Shown: positions 42,630-50,998, counted from the stretch's first letter. The stretch is DNA of 64,000 bases from Roseimicrobium gellanilyticum (GCF_003315205.1 NZ_QNRR01000004.1:372001-436000), one strand, 5' to 3'. The notes: generated by a model from the sequence alone, not told the origin. Numbers and translations: made by a program.

Positions 42630-43721
42630 ATGATCCGCAATCTCATCTTCGATTGGTCTGGTACGCTGGCAGATGATCTCGCAGGAGTGCTGCATGCGAC
42701 CAATGGGGTGCTGGTGCATCATGGCCGGGTGGCGCTGAGCCGGGAGGAGTTCCGTGCCGTGTTTCGTCTGCCGTACACGGAGTTCTACAAGGAGATGCTG
42801 CCGGATGCCTGCATCGAGACAGTGAAGGAGATCTACATGGCGCACTTCCCTGCGGACTCCGCCGCCGTGCCGCTGCTGCCGCATGCGCGGGAGTTCCTGC
42901 AGTACGCCGCAGCCACGGGGCGCCGCATCGTGCTGCTGAGCAGCGCACCGGAGGAGCACTTCGAGGCACAGGCGAGAGCGAATGGCGTGCGGGATTTTTT
43001 TGAGGACGCCTTCTGCGGCGTCGTGGACAAGCGGGAGGGTATTCGCCTGCTGCTCGAAAAGCATGAGATGGCTGCGGAGGAGACGGCTTTCATCGGAGAC
43101 ATGCGACATGACATGGAGTCCGCCCACTCCGCCGGCGTGCTGAGCATCGCCACCTGCACCGGGTATGACAGCGCCGTTGTGCTCATGCAGGCGCATCCAG
43201 ATGTGCTGGTGCCGGACCTTTCCCGGCTGCCGCGCCTGCTCGGTGGGTGGCATGTGCAGCTCGCGAATCATGGCCACCATTTCCCTGTCGCCACCGTGGG
43301 CGCGCTCATCACGAATCATCGGGATGAGGTTCTGCTGCTGCGTACCCACAAGTGGAGCCACCGCTGGGGCATCCCGGGTGGGAAAATCAAACGTGGTGAA
43401 TCCTGTGAAACCGCCCTGCGCCGCGAGGTGCTGGAGGAGACCGGACTGGCACTGGGGGAGGTGACCTTCGTCATGGTGCAGGACTGTGTGGAGCCGCCCG
43501 AGTTCATGCGCAGCGCCCACTTTTTGCTGCTGAATTACACCGCCCGCTGCCTCGAATCGCTGCCGCAAGTCGTACTCAATGATGAGGCCGAGGCCTTCCA
43601 ATGGCTGCCATGGGCGGATGCGATGCGGATGGAGTTGAACATTCCCACCCGCGTGCTGATGGAAGAGATGGAACGCCGCGGCCTGGCTCCCACCCAAGTG
43701 GTGGGCGCTCTCCAGCCCTGA
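42630..43721 (+). CDS. HAD-like phosphatase fused to a Nudix hydrolase
   Basis: A 363-residue two-domain protein. Residues 1 to about 205 are a HAD (phosphoglycolate phosphatase-like) domain: motif I D8-W-S-G-T with Ser instead of the usual second Asp (compare DWAGT of phosphonatases), motif II in 'RIVLLSSAPE' and motif IV in G-D-M-R-H-D (Asp157, Asp161). Residues about 215-345 are a Nudix domain with a perfect Nudix box, G-K-I-K-R-G-E-x7-R-E-V-L-E-E-T-G-L at about 251-273. It likely hydrolyses nucleoside diphosphate-type compounds in two steps; the substrate is unknown. Downstream are folB and an ECF sigma gene. Confidence 0.85.
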   Translation: MIRNLIFDWSGTLADDLAGVLHATNGVLVHHGRVALSREEFRAVFRLPYTEFYKEMLPDACIETVKEIYMAHFPADSAAVPLLPHAREFLQYAAATGRRIVLLSSAPEEHFEAQARANGVRDFFEDAFCGVVDKREGIRLLLEKHEMAAEETAFIGDMRHDMESAHSAGVLSIATCTGYDSAVVLMQAHPDVLVPDLSRLPRLLGGWHVQLANHGHHFPVATVGALITNHRDEVLLLRTHKWSHRWGIPGGKIKRGESCETALRREVLEETGLALGEVTFVMVQDCVEPPEFMRSAHFLLLNYTARCLESLPQVVLNDEAEAFQWLPWADAMRMELNIPTRVLMEEMERRGLAPTQVVGALQP

Positions 43722-43787
43722 AGCACCCACAGCCGCAGCCCCAAGCTCTCAACTCCCCACCCTCAACGATCCACTCTTCTGCCCCCC

Positions 43788-44144
43788 ATGACTGGCGACG
43801 AAATCCACATCCTTGGCTTGGAAATGCCGGTGCGCATCGGCGTACCTGAGACGGAGCGCGCTGCCTGGCAGACGGTCCGCGCAGACATCACTGTCACTTT
43901 GGAGGGGGAATTCGACAAAATGCAGGATGAGCTTGATAGTACCCTCGATTATGAACGCGCTGCCAATGAGGCCACCGCCCTGGCGGCCTCGCGTCCCCGT
44001 CAGCTTCTCGAAACCTTGGCTGCCGACCTTGTGGGCCACTTTTTGCGGGATGATCGGGTCAGAGCCGTGGAAGTCCTTCTCCGTAAGCGTATCCTGCCTC
44101 ATACTGATGCCGTGGCCGTCCGCTTGCGCCGGGAGAAGCGCTGA
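43788..44144 (+). CDS. folB: Dihydroneopterin aldolase
   Basis: A 118-residue protein matching FolB in length and layout: 'HILGLEMPVRIGVPETERAA' at the N-terminus (I-G-V/C-x-x-x-E region), the T-L-D-Y motif (about residue 52) and 'FLRDDRVRAVEVLLRKR' with a conserved K-R-x-x-P at the end. FolB cleaves dihydroneopterin to 6-hydroxymethyl-dihydropterin in folate synthesis. It is 66 bp after the HAD-Nudix gene and could share its transcript. Confidence 0.88.
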   Translation: MTGDEIHILGLEMPVRIGVPETERAAWQTVRADITVTLEGEFDKMQDELDSTLDYERAANEATALAASRPRQLLETLAADLVGHFLRDDRVRAVEVLLRKRILPHTDAVAVRLRREKR

Positions 44145-44240
44145 CCGGGCTGTCGCGGTGCGATAGCATGTATAAGAAAGACTTGCGCGGGGCTGCCCTC
44201 GCATGTTTCTCTAACTTGGTGCCCGCGCTCCCACGCGGGA

Positions 44241-44837
44241 ATGGCGATGTCAGACCGTCCTCTCAACCCAGACCCCGACCAGGAACTCGTAGTGCGTGCC
44301 CAGACCGGAGACACGCGGGCCTTCGACGACCTGGTACGGAAATACACGCCCAAGCTGTACGGGCTGGTGTACAACATGACCAGCAACCGGGATGACACTG
44401 CGGACCTGCTGCAGGACATCTTTGCGAAGGCCTACCGTTCCCTGAAGCGCTTCCAGGGGAAGAGTACCTTCTACACGTGGATCTACTCCATCAGCGTGAA
44501 CATGACGCTGAACTTCCTGAAAAAGCGGAACCGGCACACGAAGCTCAGCCTGGATGACGTGGACAGCGGCATCCAGAATGATCCCGATTTCATCAAGCTC
44601 ACTTCCGGGGGCAATCCCCTGAAGGACGTAAACATCCATGAGCTCCAGAAACGTTTGAACGAGGCCATGATGAAGCTGTCTGAAGACCACCGGACCGTCG
44701 TGACCCTCTACGACATCCAGGGTCTGCAGCACGCCGAAATCAGCAAGATCCTGGGAGTCAGCGAGGGGACCGTGCGTTCGCGCCTGTTCTACGCCCACAG
44801 GCAGCTGCAAAATTTCCTTGAAGAGTTCCGACAATAG
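44241..44837 (+). CDS. ECF-type RNA polymerase sigma factor
   Basis: A 198-residue sigma-70 family factor with only regions 2 and 4. Region 2 covers 'AFDDLVRKYTPKLYGLVYNM', 'DDTADLLQDIFAKAYRSLKR' and the F-x-x-W-I-Y-S-I segment. Region 4 is seen in 'HRTVVTLYDIQGLQHAEISK' and 'GVSEGTVRSRLFYAHRQL'. This is the RpoE-like ECF type. A second ATG at 44247 is an equally good start. The gene 54 bp downstream encodes a single-TM protein in the usual anti-sigma position, so this is probably a membrane-signalled regulator. Confidence 0.9.
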   Translation: MAMSDRPLNPDPDQELVVRAQTGDTRAFDDLVRKYTPKLYGLVYNMTSNRDDTADLLQDIFAKAYRSLKRFQGKSTFYTWIYSISVNMTLNFLKKRNRHTKLSLDDVDSGIQNDPDFIKLTSGGNPLKDVNIHELQKRLNEAMMKLSEDHRTVVTLYDIQGLQHAEISKILGVSEGTVRSRLFYAHRQLQNFLEEFRQ

Positions 44838-44890
44838 ATGAAAAACAAAACCGCCGTGGAGAGTAGAAACGCGTTAGCTGTGAACAACTC

Positions 44891-45388
44891 ATGAGTGACT
44901 TCGAAGACATCCAGCGACTCATCCGCCTCAAACGTCACGAGCAGCCACCACCCGGTTTCGTGGACGATTTCGTAGGTCGGCTCCAACATCGGCAGAGAGC
45001 CGAATTGCTACAACAGTCCGCCCGGGGCCTTCTCTGGGAGCGAATCAACACCTACTTTGAAGGTCTTTTCGCTCCCAAATGGGGCTTCGCTGGTGCCACG
45101 GTGATGGCGCTGGTGGCTGTATTCTTCATCTTCAAGCCCGCCTCCTCAGGTGAGCGCGGCTTTGAAGTGAGCAAGGTTAAGGTTCTTGAAGGCGTGGAGC
45201 CCATCTCGCAGGAAGAGGTGAGCCGCTACCTGACCCTGCAACGCCAGCTCATGTCCCGCCACTATCAGGGTGGCTTCGGAGATGAGACCATCGCCGACCA
45301 GGACAGCAGCTACATCCTTCCCCCCATCACCATCCAGCATTCTGACGGCGGCCTGCTGCCGGCAGGATTCCAGGTGGACATGAAGTGA
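44891..45388 (+). CDS. Single-pass membrane protein, probable anti-sigma partner
   Basis: A 165-residue protein. The N-terminal cytoplasmic part carries 'LIRLKRHEQPPPGFVDDFVG', a short helical motif that I recall near sigma genes of Verrucomicrobia, then one transmembrane helix at about residues 73-90 ('WGFAGATVMALVAVFFIFKP') and an extracytoplasmic tail of about 70 residues. Lack of a zinc-binding (ZAS) motif means it is not a classical zinc anti-sigma; the role is inferred from its position 54 bp after the ECF sigma gene. A strong terminator follows. Confidence 0.6.
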   Translation: MSDFEDIQRLIRLKRHEQPPPGFVDDFVGRLQHRQRAELLQQSARGLLWERINTYFEGLFAPKWGFAGATVMALVAVFFIFKPASSGERGFEVSKVKVLEGVEPISQEEVSRYLTLQRQLMSRHYQGGFGDETIADQDSSYILPPITIQHSDGGLLPAGFQVDMK

Positions 45389-45427
45389 GCCGTCCCACCA
45401 GCGACTGACTGAACATCCTTTGCATCG

Positions 45428-45463
45428 AAGAAAGCGGACCTGCGGGTCCGCTTTCTTGTTTTT
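45428..45463 (+). terminator. Rho-independent terminator of the sigma/anti-sigma pair
   Basis: A 13-bp perfect stem, AAGAAAGCGGACC (45428-45440) with GGTCCGCTTTCTT (45445-45457), tetraloop TGCG, followed by GTTTTTG. Confidence 0.93.
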
Positions 45464-45503
45464 GGGTGGGGTGGTTGATGGGCGATAGTCCTTGGACGCA
45501 ATC

Positions 45504-46205
45504 TCAAGCGCTCCCCCTCGCCTGCATCATGTAGTCGGTTTCAAGTGGTGAAAGCTCTTGATTGTTGTGAGTGGCAATCCAGATGGCATTCTCGATGCAA
45601 AAGCGGAACAGGAACTCGCCGAGGGACTCCGCGCAAATGCAACTGTCGGCGAGCACACCTTCATAGCGAAGCAGATCACCATCCTCCCCGACTTCGTATT
45701 GCATGGCATCAAAGATGTCCTTTTCGATGAAATACACACTGGCCAGCACCCTGACTGGTTTGTTGCGTTGGAAAAGCAGATACCACATCACGCAACACTG
45801 GGAGTCGTTCATGAAACGCACAACGTAGCTGTCCGGATAGCCCGGAAGCGGGGTCACGGCGTCGGAGAGTTCCAGGTAGCAGTCGGTGCACGTCGGTATC
45901 TGGACCTGTATCTCAGGCCATGTGATGAGCATCTTCAGTTCCTGAGGCACCTGAAAACCGAGTGACTGAAGCCCGGTTTCGATGCTTGGGAAGCTCTCCA
46001 CTTTGTTTTCAGGACTGTCCAACGTGGAATTGTAGTCCCTTTTGGGAAGTGCCGAGAGCCAGTCGAAATTCGAACGGATCGGAGGCAGCGTCGGCAGACG
46101 TCGATACTCAACGAAGCCGTAGGTACCCTTTGAGCCCCACAACTCTCCATGTCCCGCCGTGATCCACAGGCGCTTGATGCTGTCTTCAGGAATAGGTGTC
46201 ACCAT
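45504..46205 (-). CDS. Conserved protein of unknown function with CTxCxxxLS motif
   Basis: A 233-residue soluble protein without signal or membrane segment. It contains 'IPTCTDCYLELSDAV', a Cys pair that could bind metal, then 'VVRFMNDSQCCVMWYLLFQR' and a C-terminal 'ESLGEFLFRFCIENAIWIAT'. I recall similar motif order (CTxCxxxLS, RFxxDQQxCxxWYL, FxxFxxRFWIENxIW) in uncharacterised actinobacterial proteins, sometimes close to SMI1/KNR4-like families; no function is known to me. It is isolated, next to a region of transposase remnant and repeats, so horizontal transfer is possible. Confidence 0.65.
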   Translation of the reverse strand: MVTPIPEDSIKRLWITAGHGELWGSKGTYGFVEYRRLPTLPPIRSNFDWLSALPKRDYNSTLDSPENKVESFPSIETGLQSLGFQVPQELKMLITWPEIQVQIPTCTDCYLELSDAVTPLPGYPDSYVVRFMNDSQCCVMWYLLFQRNKPVRVLASVYFIEKDIFDAMQYEVGEDGDLLRYEGVLADSCICAESLGEFLFRFCIENAIWIATHNNQELSPLETDYMMQARGSA

Positions 46206-46218
46206 ATGCTCCTATATT

Positions 46219-46383
46219 CTAATGCATGCGGATGTGTAACCCTGACGCCAAGAACCGTGTCAGGCAAGCACAAGGGGGTGACGTGTGTGGGATACGCGGA
46301 CGAACGCTGGGTGCGAACCAAGGGTGACAGTCCTTGGTTGAGAAGATGACATGGTAATTGAGGGAAAGGTGCGTAGAGTCCAT
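46219..46383 (-). pseudogene. Remnant of a Y1 (RAYT/IS200-like) transposase, N-terminal part
   Basis: From the ATG at 46383 the minus strand reads M-D-S-T-H-L-S-L-N-Y-H-V-I-F-S-T-K-D and then C-H-P-W-F. 'LNYHVIFSTK' followed by a W/P pair is the start of REP-associated tyrosine transposases (Y1_Tnp). After about 25 codons the similarity stops and the frame ends at 46219; the HxH and catalytic Tyr regions are missing. Hence a decayed fragment, not a gene. Confidence 0.7.
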
Positions 46384-46521
46384 GGAGCAACTTTCCGGCG
46401 TGCCCTCCGGGACGCCACGGAATTTTTTGCCATGTGATCCGGTGGTTGCGGTCGTCGATACTCCCTCCACGCACCGGCTACCGGCCGCAATCCCTCCGGG
46501 ACAGAGCTTCGAATGCGTTAC

Positions 46522-46693
46522 ATGGTGGTCCGCCCACTCCGTGTGCGGTCAGCGGGTGACTGCATGCAGCACGTTGGGTGTGGAGAGGCGTCACTCCTGC
46601 TTCACCATCCTCAGCTCGCGTGTCGTGTTCTAGAGCTTGGGCTATCAAGGGCCATGCAGGCGTGACCGCACAACGGAGTGTGCGGACCACCAC
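46522..46693. repeat. Inverted repeat, family C, copy 2
   Basis: ATGGTGGTCCGCCCACTCCG ... GTGCGGTC (46522-46550) pairs with GACCGCACAACGGAGTGTGC GGACCACCA (46662-46690). Same arm as 21703-21834. It lies beside the Y1 transposase remnant, which suggests a REP/BIME-like origin (inference). Confidence 0.82.
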
Positions 46694-46708
46694 GCTGCAT
46701 ACCCCCTC

Positions 46709-48724
46709 TCACGGCGCCCTCCGTCCAAACTTCCGCTCCAGCTCCGGCAGTGAAATCTGTATCAGCGTCGGCCGGCCATGCGGGCAGCAGTAGGGCATTT
46801 CGCAGGCGAGGAGGTCTTCCAGGAGCTTCTTGAGCTCGGGGTCGCGGAGGTTGTCATTCGCCTTCACGGCGTGGCGGCAGACGGTGGTGGCGATCATGTC
46901 CTCGCCGAGGCGGAGGGCGGAGGTCTTGGAACCGGCGCCGGCGAGTTCGTCCAGCACGTCGCGGAGCAGGCCGAGGGGGTCATCGGTCTTCACGAAGGCG
47001 GGGAGGGCGTCGAGCTTGAAGGCGTTCGTGCCAAAGGGCTCGGCCTCGATGCCGAGCTTGTGCAGGACGGGGAGGTTGCGGCTGAGGATGTCGAAGTCCC
47101 GCGGGGTGGTCTGCATGGTGAGGGGGATGAGCAGGCGCTGGGAGGGGACGCCCTCGGTCTCCATGGCGCGACGCATCTGCTCGAAGAGCACGCGTTCATG
47201 GGCGGCATGCTGGTCCATGAGCACGAGGCCCTCGGCGTTTTCCATGAGGACGTAGAGCTTGTGCAGGACGCCGAGGATGCGGAAGGAGCCGGGGGAGGGG
47301 GTGGAGGATGAAGAGGGGAGAGTGGGAGACGGGGAGACGGGGAGACGGGGAGAGTCGGAGGCGGGGAGGGACGGAGATGGGGAGGGGGAGACGGGGAGAT
47401 CTGAGGTTGCTTCCAGCTCGGGAGCTGGAACAAGCGCCGGAACGGGGGAAGGGAACGGTGTGCTGCTGCGCGCGGTGACGACTGCGTCTACTTCGTCTTC
47501 CTCATGGGCAGGGGAGACAGGCGGGCGCGTGAGCTCTTGCTTTGCCAGGGGTGCGGCGAAGGGTGTTGCTGCGGCCCCAGCGGTCTGCCTCGGCATCGCA
47601 CTCCAATCCTTCCGCAACTCAAACTTCTCCCGCTCGGGAATCGCCAAGTCGGTCTGCACTTCCTCCGCGGCGGGAATCTGCGGGGCGCTACTCCGTGCCT
47701 GCGGCATGGGCATATGGCCGGTGGAGAGCCGGGTGGCGGCCTCCAGGGTGCGGCGCACGGCCTGCACCACGGCCTCGCGCACGCCGAAGCCATTGTGGAA
47801 GCGCACTTCCTTCTTCGCCGGGTGCACGTTGATATCGAAGGTGTCCGGCTCCATCTCCAGGTAGAGGAAGGTGATGGGGTGCTGGCCCTTCATCAGCGCC
47901 GTGTGGTAGGCCTCGCGCAGGCCGTAGGCGAGCGTGGGGCTGTCCACCGAGCGCTTGTTCAGGAAGGTGAACTGCATCTGGCGGTTTGCCCGGCTCACGC
48001 CGGGTCCGGCGATGTAGCCCTGCACGGTCACGCCCTGCAGGGTGAAGGGCTCCACTTCATAGAGTCGACGTGCCATGTCCGCACCGCACAGGCCCTCGAT
48101 GCGCGCCAGCAGGCTGTCCGTGGCAGGCAGGTGGAAGAGCACCTCGCCATCCCGCACCAGGGTGAAGGCGATTCGGGGATTCGCCACCGCATGCACGCGG
48201 AACTGCTGCTCCACGTGCGCGTACTCGGTTGCCTCCGAGCGGAGGAACTTGCGACGCGCCGGTATATTATAGAAGAGGGACCGCGCCTCCACCACGGTGC
48301 CGGGGGCTCCGCCGTAGTCGCGCACGGCGTGCATTTTTCCTCCATGCACTTCCACTTCGGTGCCTGCCAGGGCATCTGGCTCGCGAGTGGCGAGGCGGAA
48401 TCGGGACACACTCGCCACGCTGGGCATGGCCTCCCCACGGAAGCCAAGCGTGCGGATGGAGGCGAGGTCTTCCTTGGTGTGGATTTTGCTGGTCGCGTGG
48501 CGCTCCAGGCAGAGGAGCGCATCCTCGCGCCCCATGCCATGGCCATTGTCCACCACACGGATGAGCGAGGAGCCTCCGCGCTGCACATGCACTTCCACAT
48601 GTGTGGCACCGGCATCGATGCTGTTGTCCACCAGTTCACGTACTACTGCGGCGGGTCGCTCCACCACTTCACCCGCGGCCACCTGGCTTGCCAGTGCGTC
48701 GGGGAGAATGCGAATTCTGCTCAT
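46709..48724 (-). CDS. mutL: DNA mismatch repair protein MutL
   Basis: A 671-residue protein. The N-terminal GHKL ATPase shows R-E-L-V-D-N-S-I-D-A-G-A, 'VVDNGHGMG', 'RHATSKIHT' and 'TLGFRGEA', all hallmarks of MutL. A Ser/Pro-rich linker of about 140 residues follows (roughly 340-480). The C-terminal dimerisation domain has the endonuclease motif D-Q-H-A-A-H-E-R-V-L-F-E, the metal-binding C-P-H-G-R-P region near the end, and a nearby 'ATTVCRHAVK'. So this MutL should nick DNA itself, as expected for an organism lacking MutH. The linker is encoded by purine-rich short tandem repeats (47329-47352), discussed as a finding. It diverges from an IscA-type gene. Confidence 0.96.
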   Translation of the reverse strand: MSRIRILPDALASQVAAGEVVERPAAVVRELVDNSIDAGATHVEVHVQRGGSSLIRVVDNGHGMGREDALLCLERHATSKIHTKEDLASIRTLGFRGEAMPSVASVSRFRLATREPDALAGTEVEVHGGKMHAVRDYGGAPGTVVEARSLFYNIPARRKFLRSEATEYAHVEQQFRVHAVANPRIAFTLVRDGEVLFHLPATDSLLARIEGLCGADMARRLYEVEPFTLQGVTVQGYIAGPGVSRANRQMQFTFLNKRSVDSPTLAYGLREAYHTALMKGQHPITFLYLEMEPDTFDINVHPAKKEVRFHNGFGVREAVVQAVRRTLEAATRLSTGHMPMPQARSSAPQIPAAEEVQTDLAIPEREKFELRKDWSAMPRQTAGAAATPFAAPLAKQELTRPPVSPAHEEDEVDAVVTARSSTPFPSPVPALVPAPELEATSDLPVSPSPSPSLPASDSPRLPVSPSPTLPSSSSTPSPGSFRILGVLHKLYVLMENAEGLVLMDQHAAHERVLFEQMRRAMETEGVPSQRLLIPLTMQTTPRDFDILSRNLPVLHKLGIEAEPFGTNAFKLDALPAFVKTDDPLGLLRDVLDELAGAGSKTSALRLGEDMIATTVCRHAVKANDNLRDPELKKLLEDLLACEMPYCCPHGRPTLIQISLPELERKFGRRAP
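47329..47352. repeat. 8-bp tandem repeat inside mutL linker
   Basis: Three perfect ACGGGGAG units on the plus strand (47329-47336, 47337-47344, 47345-47352), preceded by the near-unit AGTGGGAG and followed after 40 bases by another GAGACGGGGAGA. They lie in the part of mutL that encodes the Pro/Ser linker. The unit length is not divisible by three. Confidence 0.9.
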
Positions 48725-48871
48725 CGTGTTTGCGTCAATTCAAATACTTGCTACGTAGCCATCATAGCGTCTTCCGCGCTCATCTGTCATGGGTTGCCAG
48801 AGCAATCCTGTGGATTTCGACGAGCTGCCTCTAGGTCTGGGATGCGCGATGCTGTATACTATTGTCATGTC

Positions 48872-49213
48872 ATGATTGCCGTCACTGAGAATGCCGTCAA
48901 ACACCTGCGCGAGCTTTTGGAAAGCAAGAACGCCGCTGCGGGCACGGGACTTCGTCTCATGGTGAAGCGTGGTGGTTGTGCCGGTCTTGAGTATGCCATG
49001 AAGCTCGACACTCCCGGCGCGGCCGACCAGGTCTACGGTGAGGGTGGCGTGCAGGTCATCGTGGACCCCGAGAGCCTCTCCTTCCTGGATGGCTCGGAAA
49101 TCGACTATTCGGACAGCCTGAGTGATGGCGGCTTCAAGGTAAACAATCCCCAAGCCGAGCGGACCTGTGGCTGCGGCTCCTCCTTCGAACCTCGAAAGGC
49201 GGACGCCCCATGA
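48872..49213 (+). CDS. Iron-sulfur cluster carrier, IscA/ErpA/HesB family
   Basis: A 113-residue A-type carrier starting at ATG 48872 (MIAVTENAV). Its conserved Cys are in R-G-G-C-A-G-L (about residue 35) and the C-terminal C-G-C-G (about residues 100-103), the three-Cys set that binds an Fe-S cluster. The 'VKHLRELLESKN' helix and 'DYSDSLSDGGFKVNNP' also match. Upstream, an open frame continues across mutL antisense but is meaningless. No other isc or suf genes are adjacent, so whether it is iscA, sufA or erpA cannot be said. Confidence 0.9.
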   Translation: MIAVTENAVKHLRELLESKNAAAGTGLRLMVKRGGCAGLEYAMKLDTPGAADQVYGEGGVQVIVDPESLSFLDGSEIDYSDSLSDGGFKVNNPQAERTCGCGSSFEPRKADAP

Positions 49214-49324
49214 ACAATAATTGCCTTCCTAAATCCCCGGAAAATGTTACTTTTTATAGGGGAGTTGAATACCGGACCCTGGCGTGTGGCGGGTCTGACA
49301 TCTGACTGACGATCAAGTTCCTCC

Positions 49325-50194
49325 ATGAGCATTCACTTTCTCAATGATGGCTCCGACTTCCGCTCGCGCAGCAGCGGAGGCGGTTCGCTGGCCAAAGGGC
49401 GCCGCGACAACAGCCTTTTCTGGTGGACCATCCTCATCACGCTGCTGATGGGCTTGGCCACGTTTTGCTGGTTTTTCAGCATCATGGTCTTCAAATATCC
49501 GGAGAAGCCCTTCCACTACCGCCTCCTGACGAAGCTGGAGAAGCTGGACCCGATTCAGAAGTTTGACCCGCTGAAGATTCCCAACGGCGCCTTCGTGGGG
49601 CCGCGCGACCTCCTTGCGAAGTACTACAACTTCAATCCGGAGCAGCTCCATCTCGCCAATGATCTGCTGAAGCGGTCCTACATCATGAACTACATCGCCG
49701 AGAATCCGGTGTATGTGAAAGGGACCTACGTGGTGATGTTTGCCCGCCCCCTGAAAGAGGGGGACGTCATGCAGGATGGCTGGGTCATCCGTGCGCGCTC
49801 GGAAGAGCTGGAGGACGTGCAGGTGGAACTGCTGCTGCCCGGCGCGAAGTCGGCTGAGGCACCCTTCAAGCCCGACCAGAAATTCACCCTGGATAACAAG
49901 AATCACATCTGCTGCGTGATCAATGTGGAGCGCAATCGGGACACGGATGGCGTCTGCGCCACGGTGACTCCGCTGACCTATACCGGCTTCACCACGCCGG
50001 AGAAGCAGCCGATTGAGATTGCACCGCCGAAGAAGCTGAACATGGAAGCTGGCTGGCCTGTGCTCGCCATGGACCCACCGATGCCAGCCATCCCGGTGGA
50101 GGAAAAGGCTCCCGGCTCGGATGCGCCGAAGGCCATTCCTGTGGCAGAGCCTGTGAAACCCGCCAACACGGCTCAGGTGAAGGTGTCGCGGTAA
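49325..50194 (+). CDS. Membrane-anchored protein of unknown function
   Basis: A 289-residue protein with a Gly/Ser/Arg-rich cytoplasmic N-terminus (about 30 residues), a single transmembrane helix at about 33-55 ('WWTILITLLMGLATFCWFF'), a globular extracytoplasmic part of about 170 residues and a Pro/Ala/Lys-rich tail from about 240. I recognise no family; I would expect orthologues mainly in Verrucomicrobia. It lies between the Fe-S carrier gene and a small membrane gene, all on the plus strand. Confidence 0.7.
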   Translation: MSIHFLNDGSDFRSRSSGGGSLAKGRRDNSLFWWTILITLLMGLATFCWFFSIMVFKYPEKPFHYRLLTKLEKLDPIQKFDPLKIPNGAFVGPRDLLAKYYNFNPEQLHLANDLLKRSYIMNYIAENPVYVKGTYVVMFARPLKEGDVMQDGWVIRARSEELEDVQVELLLPGAKSAEAPFKPDQKFTLDNKNHICCVINVERNRDTDGVCATVTPLTYTGFTTPEKQPIEIAPPKKLNMEAGWPVLAMDPPMPAIPVEEKAPGSDAPKAIPVAEPVKPANTAQVKVSR

Positions 50195-50226
50195 GGGGGT
50201 GAGCGCGCTGGCAGACCGTTTGCATC

Positions 50227-50616
50227 GTGAGTGACGCCGCCACGCCTCCGTTTGCCTGGTGGCGTGCGCGTCGCATCCGTTACAACATCGGACTGGTGGT
50301 TGCTGGGATTCTAGCCTTCATCGCTTACGCAGCCGTTGGTTTTGTGATGCTGCCCGCAGACGCTGAATTTGAGATTACAGGCCTCACGATTCTTTTCCAA
50401 GGCTTCGGATATTTGTTCATGATAGGCGTCGCCAATGTCTTCTACTTTATTGGCCCACTGTCGGAGTTCGTGATCCGTCCTGGCGACCCGGAGTCATACC
50501 GGCGCACCTGTTTTCGACTTGGGTTCTGGTTTTCAGTGCTGCTGCCGTTTGGTATTCCCGTACTCCTTGCGGTGTTGGCGGTGCTTCGCTCTGACTATTG
50601 GAGGCATTCGGTCTGA
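50227..50616 (+). CDS. Small integral membrane protein of unknown function
   Basis: A 129-residue protein with three predicted helices at about residues 20-42, 52-75 and 95-120, starting with GTG at 50227, 32 bp after the preceding stop. An Arg-rich loop ([14 protein letters not shown]) lies between the last two helices. I recognise no family. Downstream is a DUF2200-type gene whose start follows after 34 bp. Confidence 0.7.
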   Translation: MSDAATPPFAWWRARRIRYNIGLVVAGILAFIAYAAVGFVMLPADAEFEITGLTILFQGFGYLFMIGVANVFYFIGPLSEFVIRPGDPESYRRTCFRLGFWFSVLLPFGIPVLLAVLAVLRSDYWRHSV

Positions 50617-50650
50617 TGACGCAGAGACCCACGGGAGGGAAGCAAGCCCC

Positions 50651-50998
50651 ATGACCAAGCACCGCATCTACACCATCAGCTTCGCAAGCGTGTATCCCCT
50701 CTACGTGGCCAAGGCGGAGAAGAAGGGGCGTGCGAAAGCAGAGGTGGATGAAGTCATCCGTTGGCTGACCGGCTACACCCAGAAGGAGCTGGAAACCCAC
50801 CTGAAAAAGCAGACAGACTTCGAGACTTTCTTTGGCGAGGCCCGGCTGAACCCTTCGCGCACCCTCATCAAGGGCACCGTCTGCGGCGTCCGCGTGGAGG
50901 ACATCGAAGAGCCCACCATGCAGGAGATTCGCTACCTGGACAAGCTGATCGATGAGCTGGCCAAGGGGAAGGTCATGGAGAAGATTTTGCGGAAGTAG
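50651..50998 (+). CDS. DUF2200 family protein
   Basis: A 115-residue soluble protein. '[20 protein letters not shown]', '[20 protein letters not shown]' and '[20 protein letters not shown]' are the conserved blocks of DUF2200, a widespread small bacterial family without known function. ATG 50651 gives the family's usual N-terminus (T-K-H-R-I). Lys-rich C-terminus. Confidence 0.88.
   Translation: MTKHRIYTISFASVYPLYVAKAEKKGRAKAEVDEVIRWLTGYTQKELETHLKKQTDFETFFGEARLNPSRTLIKGTVCGVRVEDIEEPTMQEIRYLDKLIDELAKGKVMEKILRK

Larger units (their letters stand above)
46206..46708. other. Intergenic region with transposase remnant and inverted repeat
   Basis: About 500 bp between the CTxC protein gene and mutL. 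It contains a decayed Y1-type transposase 5' end (46219-46383, minus strand) and a family C inverted repeat (46522-46693). No intact gene is seen. Confidence 0.6.

Noticed and set aside
47504-48871. Plus-strand open frame continuing upstream of the IscA-type gene
   Set aside because: Antisense to mutL; only the last 113 codons (from 48872) match a known family.
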